A stretch of DNA of 64,000 nucleotides from Paenibacillus sp. CAA11 (GTDB lineage Bacteria; Bacillota; Bacilli; Paenibacillales; Paenibacillaceae), in contig NZ_CP028922.1 of the NCBI RefSeq assembly GCF_003060825.1, positions 3,021,001 to 3,085,000 on the forward strand, written 5' to 3'. A model generated the notes under the pieces. It was not told where the DNA came from, ran no database searches, and saw only the letters and a program-made list of their open reading frames with translations. Below are positions 51,639-59,178 of this stretch, one piece after another; within the stretch, counting starts at the first letter, position 1, and the number at the start of each line of letters is the position of its first letter. Made by a program: the position numbers and the translations under genes.

Positions 51639-52118
51639 ATGGGTGTAAGTTCAATTGACACCCTTGGTGCGTTGGCAGAGAATGGGTGTCCACTACTACC
51701 GGCACCCTCGAAGCCGTTTCTTGAGACACTGGTTGTGAATACTCGTCAAGCGTTGTTTCAACCTACACCGTCACCGATTCACGCCCAAGTCCGAACGGTG
51801 ACAGTCGCCAGAGAATCGTGGTTTGTTGCAAAAGATGTTTGCGAGGTGTTGGGGGTAGGAAATACGAGCCAAGCCTTATCGAGACTCGATGCTGATGAAA
51901 GGAATACTATCATTTTAAATGAGGGTATTCGAGGGAACCCAAATATCACCATAGTTAATGAGTCAGGTCTATACTCCCTTATTCTTACATCTCGCAAGCC
52001 CGAAGCTCGCGCATTTAAACGTTGGGTCACGCACGAGGGAATACCGCTGATCTGCAAAACAGGTGGCTATGTCGTGAACGATAAATTTGTTTACTTGAAA
52101 TCTTACCCATTCCTATGA
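51639..52118 (+). CDS. BRO-N domain protein, shortened antirepressor
   Basis: A 159-residue protein. Residues about 45-125 are a BRO-N domain (VARESWFVAKDVCEVLGVGN, GNPNITIVNESGLYSLILTS, RAFKRWVTHEGIP). It then ends abruptly with KTGGYVVNDKFVYLKSYPFL, lacking the KilA-C/ANT half that normally follows. The first 45 residues do not fit the family. An AGGAAAG site precedes the ATG weakly. May be a truncated or decayed antirepressor. Confidence 0.55.
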   Translation: MGVSSIDTLGALAENGCPLLPAPSKPFLETLVVNTRQALFQPTPSPIHAQVRTVTVARESWFVAKDVCEVLGVGNTSQALSRLDADERNTIILNEGIRGNPNITIVNESGLYSLILTSRKPEARAFKRWVTHEGIPLICKTGGYVVNDKFVYLKSYPFL

Positions 52119-52180
52119 AATCTCATTTTCTTTTCCTACTATTGTATATTATTTAATTTAAGCGAGAAGGAATAAACGAA

Positions 52181-52210
52181 AAGTTGCCTGCTGGGCTTCT
52201 TTTTTTTTTA
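52181..52210 (+). terminator. Weak terminator with long T-run
   Basis: A short GCC/GGC stem followed by CTTCTTTTTTTTT; closes the BRO-N gene. Confidence 0.45.
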
Positions 52211-52259
52211 TTTCCATTAATGTGAGAAATCAAAAATACACTATAACGGAGGAACAGAC

Positions 52260-52484
52260 ATGACAGGAGAAACCGTAAAAAACATTAGACTCGCTAACGG
52301 ATTAGGACAAGTTTCATTCGCTTTAGAGATCGGAGTGTCCCCATCAACGGTCGCAATGATCGAACGAGGCCACCGCCAAGTTACTGACAGTGTCCGCTTC
52401 AAGATAGCTCGACGCTTTCCGATCGACGAATGTACGGTGGAAGTCATTAATAACGCAAAGAAACTCCAAGGGACGGTGAACTAA
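52260..52484 (+). CDS. XRE-family HTH protein
   Basis: A 74-residue HTH (VKNIRLANGLGQVSFALEIG, VSPSTVAMIERGHRQVTDSV) with GGAGG before the ATG. Likely a Cro-type or control-region regulator; overlaps the next gene by one base (TAATG). Confidence 0.8.
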   Translation: MTGETVKNIRLANGLGQVSFALEIGVSPSTVAMIERGHRQVTDSVRFKIARRFPIDECTVEVINNAKKLQGTVN

Positions 52485-52819
52485 TGGGCGCTTGCAAAGT
52501 CGATATTAATAAGAAGCAGCGAGCCTTAGACGAGAGGTATCGGATGACCACGGAGGACGGCGTAAGAGCCGTTCTTTTTTCATATGCAGATTTAAAATCT
52601 GCGAGGTTTTCTGAAGGATACGAGCTAGTTAATTTGATCATAGACTTCGAAGATGCAGTGTCCCGTGCTGGCCTGAACCGCGTTGAATTCAACGCCGTCT
52701 CTATAACCATCCAAGGAGGGCCGCATAGGTGGATCAATACTAATGCACTTGACTCAGCGATTAAAAAAATCACAAAAGTATTTATAGACTGGGACTACGA
52801 TCTCACAAACCGAGTTTGA
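52484..52819 (+). CDS. Small phage protein of unknown function
   Basis: A 111-residue protein (YRMTTEDGVRAVLFSYADLK, GGPHRWINTNALDSAIKKIT). Translation is coupled to the HTH gene above. Found between control genes; no family recognised. Confidence 0.6.
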   Translation: MGACKVDINKKQRALDERYRMTTEDGVRAVLFSYADLKSARFSEGYELVNLIIDFEDAVSRAGLNRVEFNAVSITIQGGPHRWINTNALDSAIKKITKVFIDWDYDLTNRV

Positions 52820-52872
52820 GTTCTGGAATAGCGGGTATGATCCGCAAATATAATTAAAAGGAGAGATTCTAA

Positions 52873-53688
52873 ATGGATCAATTGACAAAGGTATTTAATC
52901 ACGAACAGTTTGGCGGCATTCAGGTGGTCACACTAGCCGGGAAAGTGATGTTTGGAGCGACTCAGGTAGCTAGAACATTGGGGTACTCAAACCCTCAAAA
53001 AGCAATTCGAGACCACTGCAAGTCAGATGGGTGCACGAATCGTTCAGTCATCGACCCCCTCGGCCGATCCCAGATGGTTAAGTTCATCACAGAAGGTAAC
53101 GTTTATCGACTTATCGCTCGCTCAAAACTTCCCTCCGCTGAGAAGTTCGAATGTTGGATATTTGAAGAGGTGCTTCCATCTATTCGAAAAAACGGAATGT
53201 ACGCAACTGATTCACTGCTGGACGACCCCGATCTACTCCTTAAAACAGTCACAAAACTGACAGAAGAACGAAGAGCGCGTCTTGAAGCGGAGAAAAAAGC
53301 AGCATTCCTGCAGGCAGAGACGGAAGCTCAAGCGGAGATTATAGAGGAACAAGCAGGGCGCCTGACCTACCTGGACAAAATCCTACAGTCTACTGATACG
53401 ATGAATGTAACGCAGATTGCGGCAGACTACGGACTTACTGCGCGTCAACTTAACGAAATTCTGAAGGAAGAGCGTATTCAGCGCAGAACCGGTGGTCAGT
53501 GGGTTCTTTGCGCCAAATATCACGGAAAAGGTTACACAAAGTCTTACACCCACGCCTTCCCCATTCCGACAGGCGGTACTAAGACAGTCGTTAATACTCG
53601 GTGGACGCAGAGTGGCCGCTTACTAATTCACGAAGTTCTGGTAGCCCGAGGGATTGAAGCAAACGTTGATCGAAGTTTAGCCGCGTAA
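52873..53688 (+). CDS. Phage antirepressor (BRO-N plus ANT/KilA-C)
   Basis: A 271-residue protein. Residues 1-110: BRO-N (LAGKVMFGATQVARTLGYSN, NVYRLIARSKLPSAEKFECW). Residues about 150-255: ANT domain (TMNVTQIAADYGLTARQLNE, KGYTKSYTHAFPIPTGG). The two are joined by a coiled coil. Such proteins bind and disable repressors during induction. GGAGAG site before the ATG. Confidence 0.9.
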   Translation: MDQLTKVFNHEQFGGIQVVTLAGKVMFGATQVARTLGYSNPQKAIRDHCKSDGCTNRSVIDPLGRSQMVKFITEGNVYRLIARSKLPSAEKFECWIFEEVLPSIRKNGMYATDSLLDDPDLLLKTVTKLTEERRARLEAEKKAAFLQAETEAQAEIIEEQAGRLTYLDKILQSTDTMNVTQIAADYGLTARQLNEILKEERIQRRTGGQWVLCAKYHGKGYTKSYTHAFPIPTGGTKTVVNTRWTQSGRLLIHEVLVARGIEANVDRSLAA

Positions 53689-53703
53689 TAAAGGTACGAT
53701 ACT

Positions 53704-53741
53704 ATCGCCAGGCTAGGATTTCCACCTCGTAACCTGGCGAT
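53704..53741 (+). terminator. Terminator of the antirepressor gene
   Basis: ATCGCCAGG and CCTGGCGAT pair around 20 bases, then CCTATTCCTTT. Confidence 0.65.
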
Positions 53742-53850
53742 CCTATTCCTTTGAATTAGAGGATATATAGCAGTTCCCTCTACCATAGATTGCATAAATG
53801 AAAGTTACTTCCTAAAAATATCGGGCTTATTATGTAGTCTCTTGCTTTAT

Positions 53851-54483
53851 CTACGGCTTGGGTGTTTTCTTGTCGATGAGCATATCAATTACTTTTCTTG
53901 TTTTTATAACTCTCATGTTATTTATAGAAAATAAAAAGCAAGCCGCTCCAATGCCAAATACAAGTAAAAAAGATGATGCGAGAGCAGAAATGACCGATCC
54001 CTTCATTACCATTGAGTTCACTAAGGGTAAACTTATCGAAATTGGTATGCCAATGAAAACGATTATAATTCCAACTTGTTTATTATCTTCTTCCCTACTC
54101 TCATAGATAATCTTTAATTTATGTAGGTCTTCAAGAGTATAATCAGAGTATTTTGAAATTAGTTTATTTAATTTTACTATGTCTATTGCTTTCTTCTCAA
54201 CCTTATTGTTCAGTTGGTTCCGCACAGGTGGCATCCATACTTCGACTAATACGACGACTTGGTCGGGTCCCGTTTTGATCTCTGAGGCGCGAGTAGGCTC
54301 CGGAATATCATCGCTGTCGTCTTCCATTCCGAAAAGGTGGAGCGAGAGGCAATCTTTCGCCATATACAGCGCCTCCTCATCGTTATCTCCGGAAGTGAAT
54401 GCGCCAGGGAGATCGGGAAACTCAACGGAGATTCCGTCGTCCGCGTATGTGAATACGGCCGGGTATACGTAACGATCTTTCAT
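53851..54483 (-). CDS. HicB-like domain fused to a membrane domain
   Basis: A 210-residue protein starting at ATG 54483 (AGGAG seven bases away); the upstream extension lacks a site. Residues 1-75 are a classic HicB antitoxin domain (YPAVFTYADDGISVEFPDLP, GAFTSGDNDEEALYMAKDCL). A typical HicB continues into a DNA-binding tail after MPPVRNQ; here a charged helix (LNKLISKYSDYTLEDLHKLK) and two transmembrane helices (VGIIIVFIGIPISISLPLV and ALASSFLLVFGIGAACFLF) follow instead. No HicA toxin is nearby. It is 22 bp behind the HEPN gene and probably its partner. Confidence 0.75.
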   Translation of the reverse strand: MKDRYVYPAVFTYADDGISVEFPDLPGAFTSGDNDEEALYMAKDCLSLHLFGMEDDSDDIPEPTRASEIKTGPDQVVVLVEVWMPPVRNQLNNKVEKKAIDIVKLNKLISKYSDYTLEDLHKLKIIYESREEDNKQVGIIIVFIGIPISISLPLVNSMVMKGSVISALASSFLLVFGIGAACFLFSINNMRVIKTRKVIDMLIDKKTPKP

Positions 54484-54505
54484 GCGTATTCTCCTATATA
54501 GTTGA

Positions 54506-55087
54506 TTAATAACGAGAGGTGCGATTTTTGTAATATCCATCAGATAGGTTAATATATCCGAATAAGATGCTAAGGAACTTATCGACGACATCGGGCGCAC
54601 CATAAGCCAACTTTTCAACCTTACCCGTGGCGTAAATTTGACTTTTATACGAATTTGAGTAATGAATAATTTTGTTTCGTAAAAAGGTCAGTTGTTTATA
54701 TGGTCTTTTAATTGACAAGGGAATTTTAGATCCAAATATATCTTCCACAACCTTAATTTTGCCATCAATTGATCTAAAAAAGCGAGGTGGGGTACCATTC
54801 GGATCGTTTAGGCTGTTTTTTAGCTCAATATACTCGTCGCCCTGCTCAAGTTCATGCTCGATTTGAACCAGCTTATCGCTCACAATTCTACACATAGCTG
54901 CTTCTACTGACGTGCAAAAGTAAATAATTGATGCTCTAAGAAAACGTCTCTTTAAAAATTCATCTGTAGCTTTTTTAGCTTGCTCCAAGAAGTAGAGACC
55001 GTCATTATGCATTTCTGCCATGTAACTTTGGGAAGCCACTTTACCGCTAATATCAGAACTATTTCCCACATACTCGCCCCTTTTCAT
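54506..55087 (-). CDS. HEPN-motif protein (putative RNase toxin/effector)
   Basis: A 193-residue helical protein ending in a conserved segment FLRNKIIHYSN, an R-x4-H motif as in HEPN ribonucleases. An N-terminal helical bundle includes LRASIIYFCTSVEAAMCRIV, comparable to AbiF/RiboL-type or Abi-like HEPN proteins. It follows the CI-like repressor by 55 bp on the same strand, so it is likely expressed in the lysogen. Toxin activity is inferred; the RX4H alone is not proof. Confidence 0.65.
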   Translation of the reverse strand: MKRGEYVGNSSDISGKVASQSYMAEMHNDGLYFLEQAKKATDEFLKRRFLRASIIYFCTSVEAAMCRIVSDKLVQIEHELEQGDEYIELKNSLNDPNGTPPRFFRSIDGKIKVVEDIFGSKIPLSIKRPYKQLTFLRNKIIHYSNSYKSQIYATGKVEKLAYGAPDVVDKFLSILFGYINLSDGYYKNRTSRY

Positions 55088-55142
55088 GTGTTTATTAACT
55101 CCTGCAAATTACATATCTTAAGTAATTTCTTTAAAGAAGCAC

Positions 55143-55349
55143 TTACTCCGCCTCCCGCAGTGTAAAGAGTTCCTCAATACTTACGTTGAGAACGCGCGAT
55201 ATTGCGAATAAATGAGCGTCCTCATGTCGCGTATTCTTATCGAAGCGTGAGATCGAACCTTGCGGCACACCAGACATTTGCGAGAGCTGCGTCTGCGTGA
55301 TGCCGCGTTCTTTTAAAATCTCGCCTAGACATGGTGTAACGATGAGCAT
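55143..55349 (-). CDS. CI-like XRE repressor
   Basis: A 68-residue HTH (LGEILKERGITQTQLSQMSG, VPQGSISRFDKNTRHED) with GGAGG nine bases before the ATG. It lacks the C-terminal protease domain of classic CI, so its inactivation probably needs an antirepressor. It would bind the ATACGAT-type sites just upstream and heads the transcript to the HEPN and HicB genes. Confidence 0.8.
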   Translation of the reverse strand: MLIVTPCLGEILKERGITQTQLSQMSGVPQGSISRFDKNTRHEDAHLFAISRVLNVSIEELFTLREAE

Positions 55350-55370
55350 AACGAATCACCTCCGAAATCA

Positions 55371-55433
55371 ATTATACGATAACGAATATTTTTCGTCAAA
55401 CCTATTGCAATCGTATATACGATATCGTATAAT
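55371..55433. promoter_or_regulatory. Divergent lysis-lysogeny promoters and operators
   Basis: Minus: TTGACG (55394-55399) and TATAAT (55371-55376), 17 bp apart. Plus: TTGCAA (55405-55410) and TATAAT (55428-55433), 17 bp. Operators: ATCGTATATACGAT at 55410-55423, overlapping ATACGATATCGTAT at 55417-55430, and a half-match ATACGATAACGAA near 55374. Confidence 0.85.
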
Positions 55434-55453
55434 AGAGACAAGGAGGTGAGTTT

Positions 55454-55573
55454 ATGAAAGATTGGGCGATACTAGTAACGGCTTTAATAAACTTACTAAC
55501 AGCTTGGATCAATTACAGAAAAGCCGCCAAAGAAAAAGGAACCCGAAAACGACGCATCCGACGCAGACGTTAA
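55454..55573 (+). CDS. Small basic membrane peptide (39 aa)
   Basis: AAGGAGG before ATG 55454. MKDWAILVTALINLLTAWIN is one helix, then a Lys/Arg tail. First gene of the rightward early transcript. Confidence 0.65.
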   Translation: MKDWAILVTALINLLTAWINYRKAAKEKGTRKRRIRRRR

Positions 55574-55583
55574 AGGTTCCACC

Positions 55584-55606
55584 GGAGGGAGTTAGCGGCT
55601 CCCTCC
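55584..55606 (+). terminator. Attenuator-like hairpin
   Basis: GGAGGGAG pairs with CTCCCTCC around GTTAGCGG, between the first two rightward small genes. It has no T-run, so it may instead be a processing or SD-hiding element. Confidence 0.45.
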
Positions 55607-55654
55607 TCCCAATCTTATCATATACGGAAATGAAAATAAATGGAGGCGGTCGAA

Positions 55655-55738
55655 ATGTTGAACGTAATCACATGGGCGGTAATCCTCGTCGGTTTCGCGC
55701 TGTCTATCGTAGCACTTGTCAAATCGCTGAGAAAGTGA
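55655..55738 (+). CDS. Small membrane peptide (27 aa)
   Basis: GGAGG eight bases before ATG 55655; MLNVITWAVILVGFALSIVA then LVKSLRK, a single transmembrane helix. Confidence 0.55.
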   Translation: MLNVITWAVILVGFALSIVALVKSLRK

Positions 55739-55752
55739 ACGGAGGGGCGCAT

Positions 55753-55866
55753 ATGAATCGTAAGCTATTCGCGGCAGGGCGCCGGTACAACGGGCGTCTT
55801 TACGTTAAGCAACTAGACGGGAGCTGGACAGGGATTACGGAGATCATAAAAGAAAGACCGTCGTAA
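55753..55866 (+). CDS. Small phage protein (37 aa)
   Basis: GGAGGGG five bases before ATG 55753. Sequence NRKLFAAGRRYNGRLYVKQL and WTGITEIIKERPS. Ends at a terminator. Confidence 0.6.
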   Translation: MNRKLFAAGRRYNGRLYVKQLDGSWTGITEIIKERPS

Positions 55867-55878
55867 TGGCGGTCTTTT
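55853..55878 (+). terminator. Rho-independent terminator
   Basis: AAAGACCG pairs with CGGTCTTT; overlaps the end of the small gene. Confidence 0.75.
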
Positions 55879-55917
55879 ATGTCTCAACGCGAATTATGTC
55901 GTGGTGCTCCGGCTATG

Positions 55918-56184
55918 TCAGTACTCCGTCCAGTAGTTAGCGTTCGTGGTAGGCTTCGTAGGCGTTTCGCGTTCCCAGCCTTCGAGGATGACGATCGTGT
56001 CTAGCGCGGGCTTATCCGGCCAGAATATGTACTCCGCGAGCATTAACGAGTTCAAGGCCGCCTCAATGTCGGGAAAGTTGCGGCCAGTCAGACGTGAAAG
56101 CTCGTGGCGAGTCGGCATGCGCCGGCGCTGCGAAGAATAATTGCATAAAATACGAAGCAACTTGCGTTCAAAATCGGATAACAT
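55918..56184 (-). CDS. LexA-like winged-helix protein
   Basis: An 88-residue protein. The first 60 residues resemble the LexA DNA-binding domain (LSDFERKLLRILCNYSSQRR, RHELSRLTGRNFPDIEAALN); the tail (PTKPTTNANYWTEY) lacks the protease. GGAGGG precedes the ATG. Its promoter contains a LexA box, so it is probably switched on by DNA damage and may affect the phage switch. Target unknown. Confidence 0.65.
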   Translation of the reverse strand: MLSDFERKLLRILCNYSSQRRRMPTRHELSRLTGRNFPDIEAALNSLMLAEYIFWPDKPALDTIVILEGWERETPTKPTTNANYWTEY

Positions 56185-56205
56185 ATTAAATCCCTCCCTG
56201 ATGCA

Positions 56206-56234
56206 ATTATAGGGGAACGTACGTTCTTTTACAA
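56206..56234 (-). promoter_or_regulatory. LexA-controlled promoter of the winged-helix gene
   Basis: TTGTAA and TATAAT 17 bp apart on the minus strand; the spacer contains GAACGTACGTTC (56215-56226), a GAAC-N4-GTTC box whose inner bases GTAC also match RNRY. Confidence 0.75.
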
Positions 56235-56302
56235 GGGGCTGCCACTACTTACCGCCTCACTTCATTCATAGCTCGCGTTATAATTATGATGAGGTGTTTA
56301 CT

Positions 56303-57169
56303 ATGTTTATTGACCCGATGTTACTTGCGACGGCACCCGGTCCGTTTTCGGATTCGCGCTTTATCTACGAGCCGAAAATCGACGGCCATCGCTTAATATT
56401 TTCGCAACAGGACGGGGTTATTCGTTTATATACACGGCATAACAACGACTGCACGCGGCAATACCCGGAGATAGCCGACGGGCTCTTTCCGCATGACATC
56501 GTCCTTGACGGAGAGATCGCGTGTGTTAACCCGGAAACAGGCGTGTCCGACTTTGAGGCGGTGATGTCACGCTTTCAGGCGAAGCGCGCCGATAAGATTA
56601 CGCGCCTAACCGTTCAGCAGCCGGCCTATTACGCTATTTTTGATATATTGCGCTATAAAGGCGAGGACTTACGTAAGCTGCCGCTCCTCAAGCGCAAGGA
56701 AATTCTCGCCAACCTAGCGCTACCTAACGGAAGCTTCGGCGTTGTGCCACACGTTGAAGGTGCCGGCGAGGCGTTATTCGCGCAGATTCAGGCTCGCGGC
56801 ATGGAGGGCGTCGTGGGCAAACGGAAGGACAGCGTATATGAGACTGGCCGCCGATCGGAGAACTGGCGCAAGGTTATTAACTGGACGCATGCTGACGTCT
56901 ATATTACGGGATATAAAAAGGGAGAGTTCGGCTGGCTTGCGGGCGTAGCGGATGAGCGCGGCAAGGTGCGGCCGGCTGGCGTTATCGAGTTCGGTGCGTC
57001 GCCTACCGATAAGCAGGCGTTTTATGGCGTGAGTAAGGTGCTGATTACCGGGGAGGATCGCGACTTTGTTTACGTGGAGCCGCGGCGGATTAGGGTGCGC
57101 GTGAAAATGCGAAACTGGACTCGCGCGGGGATGCTGCGGAGCCCAGTATTTGAGAAGTTTATAGTATAA
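56303..57169 (+). CDS. ATP-dependent DNA ligase
   Basis: A 288-residue ligase with all main motifs: nucleotidyl-lysine motif I EPKIDGHRL (K about residue 25), motif III DGEIAC, motif IV MEGVVGKR and motif V WRKVI, plus a short OB-like C-terminus (RIRVRVKMRNWTRAGMLRSP). The start is ATG 56303 (GAGGTG site). Size is that of minimal phage ligases. It seals nicks in phage DNA; its promoter -10 (TATAAT at 56279-56284) faces the LexA-controlled gene. Confidence 0.88.
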   Translation: MFIDPMLLATAPGPFSDSRFIYEPKIDGHRLIFSQQDGVIRLYTRHNNDCTRQYPEIADGLFPHDIVLDGEIACVNPETGVSDFEAVMSRFQAKRADKITRLTVQQPAYYAIFDILRYKGEDLRKLPLLKRKEILANLALPNGSFGVVPHVEGAGEALFAQIQARGMEGVVGKRKDSVYETGRRSENWRKVINWTHADVYITGYKKGEFGWLAGVADERGKVRPAGVIEFGASPTDKQAFYGVSKVLITGEDRDFVYVEPRRIRVRVKMRNWTRAGMLRSPVFEKFIV

Positions 57170-57190
57170 AAGTAATTATAATAGCAGTAA

Positions 57191-57225
57191 TTACACTACC
57201 ATCTGGAAAATATATACTAGGTATA
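57191..57225 (+). promoter_or_regulatory. Promoter with TATAC palindrome for the lone ATPase
   Basis: TTACAC and TATACT with a 16-bp spacer; TATAC-TAG-GTATA (57213-57225) overlaps the -10 and could be an operator. Confidence 0.6.
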
Positions 57226-57263
57226 GTAGACTAGAAAGTAGATTTCCAATAACTGGGGTGGTT

Positions 57264-58865
57264 ATGATTAGCATAAATCAGAATCTAAATAACGCGATAT
57301 TAAAAGTTACAAAGAGAGCAGAGTCAAGTAATAGAGCTCACTTGGTATCTACTTTTGTTGATGTCGGTCCATTATTTACCTTACTTTCGAATATTGAAAA
57401 TCAAATTTTGTTTGGAAGACGGGGGACTGGAAAAACACACGCATTATCCTACTTAGCTAATTACGTTGACGAGAGTGGAGACATTGCTATTCAAATAGAT
57501 ATGCGGAATATTGGGTCATCTGGTGGTATTTACTCGGATAGCTCACTTGGTATTTCAGAGAGAGCAACGACCTTAATCGTTGATACGCTCTCAGCAATGC
57601 ATGATTCACTATTAGAATATGTAATTCAAAAAAGCGAGGAAGTTAATTTAGCAGTAGTCGGCCCTTTACTGGATAATTTAGCTGACGCAATTACGCAAGT
57701 AAAGGTGGTTGGAGAAGTTCAAGTTGAAGATCACAGCTCTGACCGCAGGGTGACTCAAGAAGGGGAAAAGCTAAGCCTGAGCTATGATAAAGGAATTAAA
57801 CTGGGGTATGAACTCAATGACAGTAATCAAAATGAAAGCACAAATAGTAGAAAGGTTAACCGAACTGGGCGTGAGCGCCTTAGGATTCATTTTGGAACTG
57901 TAAAAAAGTTCATTTCAGCCATACTTAAGAGTGTTGCGCCAAAGCGTTTATGGATTATTTTAGACGAATGGAGCGAAGTACCGATTGATTTACAGCCTTA
58001 TCTCGCCGATTTACTGAAGAGAACATTGCTCTCAGTGGAAGGGGTATCTGTGAAAATTGCTGCAATTGAGCAAAGATGTAATTTTAGGATAACAGAAGAT
58101 GGGAGTTTAGATATTGGTATCGAAATTGGAGCGGATGTAGCTGCGAGCCTTAACTTAGACGAGTACATGGTTTTTGAGAATAGCTCCGAAAATGCTAAAG
58201 ATTTCTTTGGTCAGTTAATTTTTAAACACATAGCTAGTATTATACCCGCTGATGATCTAAAAGGGATTAAAACATATGAGCAGTTTACTAAGCTTGCGTT
58301 TACCCAAGTAAATGCCTTTGATGAATTTGTAAAAGCATCAGAAGGAGTGCCTAGAGATGCAATTAACATTCTTGGTATAGCCGCCCAACAAGCAAAATCT
58401 TCACCAATCTCAATACCTAATATTCGGCATGCCGCAAAAGTTTGGTTTAATCGTTCAAAAGAAACAGCGATTACTCCACGACCAGGAGCAACTACGCTGC
58501 TACAGTGGATCATTACTGAGGTAATTGCACATCGGCGGGCGCGAGCCTTTTTACTGAGGAGCGATGTTAAAGACCCGCTAATTGATTTTCTATTTGATTC
58601 TCGTGTCCTACACGTAATAAAACAGAGCGTATCTAGCCACGACTCACCAGGTGTAAGGTACAATGTGTACTCAATTGATTACGGTTGTTATGTTGATTTG
58701 ATAACTACTACAAGAGCTCCAGAAGGATTATTCGAAGTAGAAACAGAGGAAGGGTCTCAGTTTGTGGATGTTCCTTCAAACGACTATCGAGCAATACGTA
58801 GGGCGATCCTCGACCTCGGTAAGTTTAAAGAGTTTCAAGCAACGCAAGGAGTGATGATTTATTAG
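57264..58865 (+). CDS. Stand-alone P-loop ATPase, likely lysogen defence gene
   Basis: A 533-residue soluble protein: Walker A GRRGTGKT at residues 51-58, Walker B LWIILDEW at about 229-236, then a long C-terminal region with no name I can give. The A+T-rich sequence, own promoter and terminator, and position between the ligase and integrase genes mark it as cargo. Such genes at phage ends often act in defence. I cannot match it to a named system. Confidence 0.65.
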   Translation: MISINQNLNNAILKVTKRAESSNRAHLVSTFVDVGPLFTLLSNIENQILFGRRGTGKTHALSYLANYVDESGDIAIQIDMRNIGSSGGIYSDSSLGISERATTLIVDTLSAMHDSLLEYVIQKSEEVNLAVVGPLLDNLADAITQVKVVGEVQVEDHSSDRRVTQEGEKLSLSYDKGIKLGYELNDSNQNESTNSRKVNRTGRERLRIHFGTVKKFISAILKSVAPKRLWIILDEWSEVPIDLQPYLADLLKRTLLSVEGVSVKIAAIEQRCNFRITEDGSLDIGIEIGADVAASLNLDEYMVFENSSENAKDFFGQLIFKHIASIIPADDLKGIKTYEQFTKLAFTQVNAFDEFVKASEGVPRDAINILGIAAQQAKSSPISIPNIRHAAKVWFNRSKETAITPRPGATTLLQWIITEVIAHRRARAFLLRSDVKDPLIDFLFDSRVLHVIKQSVSSHDSPGVRYNVYSIDYGCYVDLITTTRAPEGLFEVETEEGSQFVDVPSNDYRAIRRAILDLGKFKEFQATQGVMIY

Positions 58866-58894
58866 AAAAAGGCCGGTTTAAACGGCCTTTTTTT
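58866..58894 (+). terminator. Terminator of the ATPase gene
   Basis: GGCCG and CGGCC around GTTTAAA, then seven T residues; T-run also exists on the other strand. Confidence 0.85.
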
Positions 58895-58895
58895 G

Positions 58896-59099
58896 TTAAC
58901 CCGCATATTTAAACGTACAGACAGCGCGAAGAAATCGCTCGTCTCCGATCTTCACGCTTTCCTCCGTAATTTCCGCAATCTTACCGCTGCCGACGAGTTC
59001 TCCCGCAGCAAATACGACAACCGGCGCTTGTTCCATTTGCGCGGTATAAAAGTGCAAGTTGGCCGTTAGCGTCCGCATAAATCGACTCGATCGTTTCAT
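58896..59099 (-). CDS. Small conserved phage protein
   Basis: A 67-residue protein (LTANLHFYTAQMEQAPVVVF, GSGKIAEITEESVKIGDERF) with AAAGGAC before the ATG. A decayed copy exists at 17108-17210, so it is a stable part of the integrase end. Function unknown; fold looks like a small beta barrel. Confidence 0.65.
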   Translation of the reverse strand: MKRSSRFMRTLTANLHFYTAQMEQAPVVVFAAGELVGSGKIAEITEESVKIGDERFLRAVCTFKYAG

Positions 59100-59178
59100 T
59101 TGCGTAGTCCTTTCGTCATGTTTGCGTTAATATTTCGACGAATTGGTTCGATTTTTCTGCCGGTAAAAATGTATTGGA

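Noticed and set aside
53851-54618. A longer start for the HicB fusion at 54618
   Set aside because: The added residues have no ribosome site and overlap the HEPN gene out of frame.
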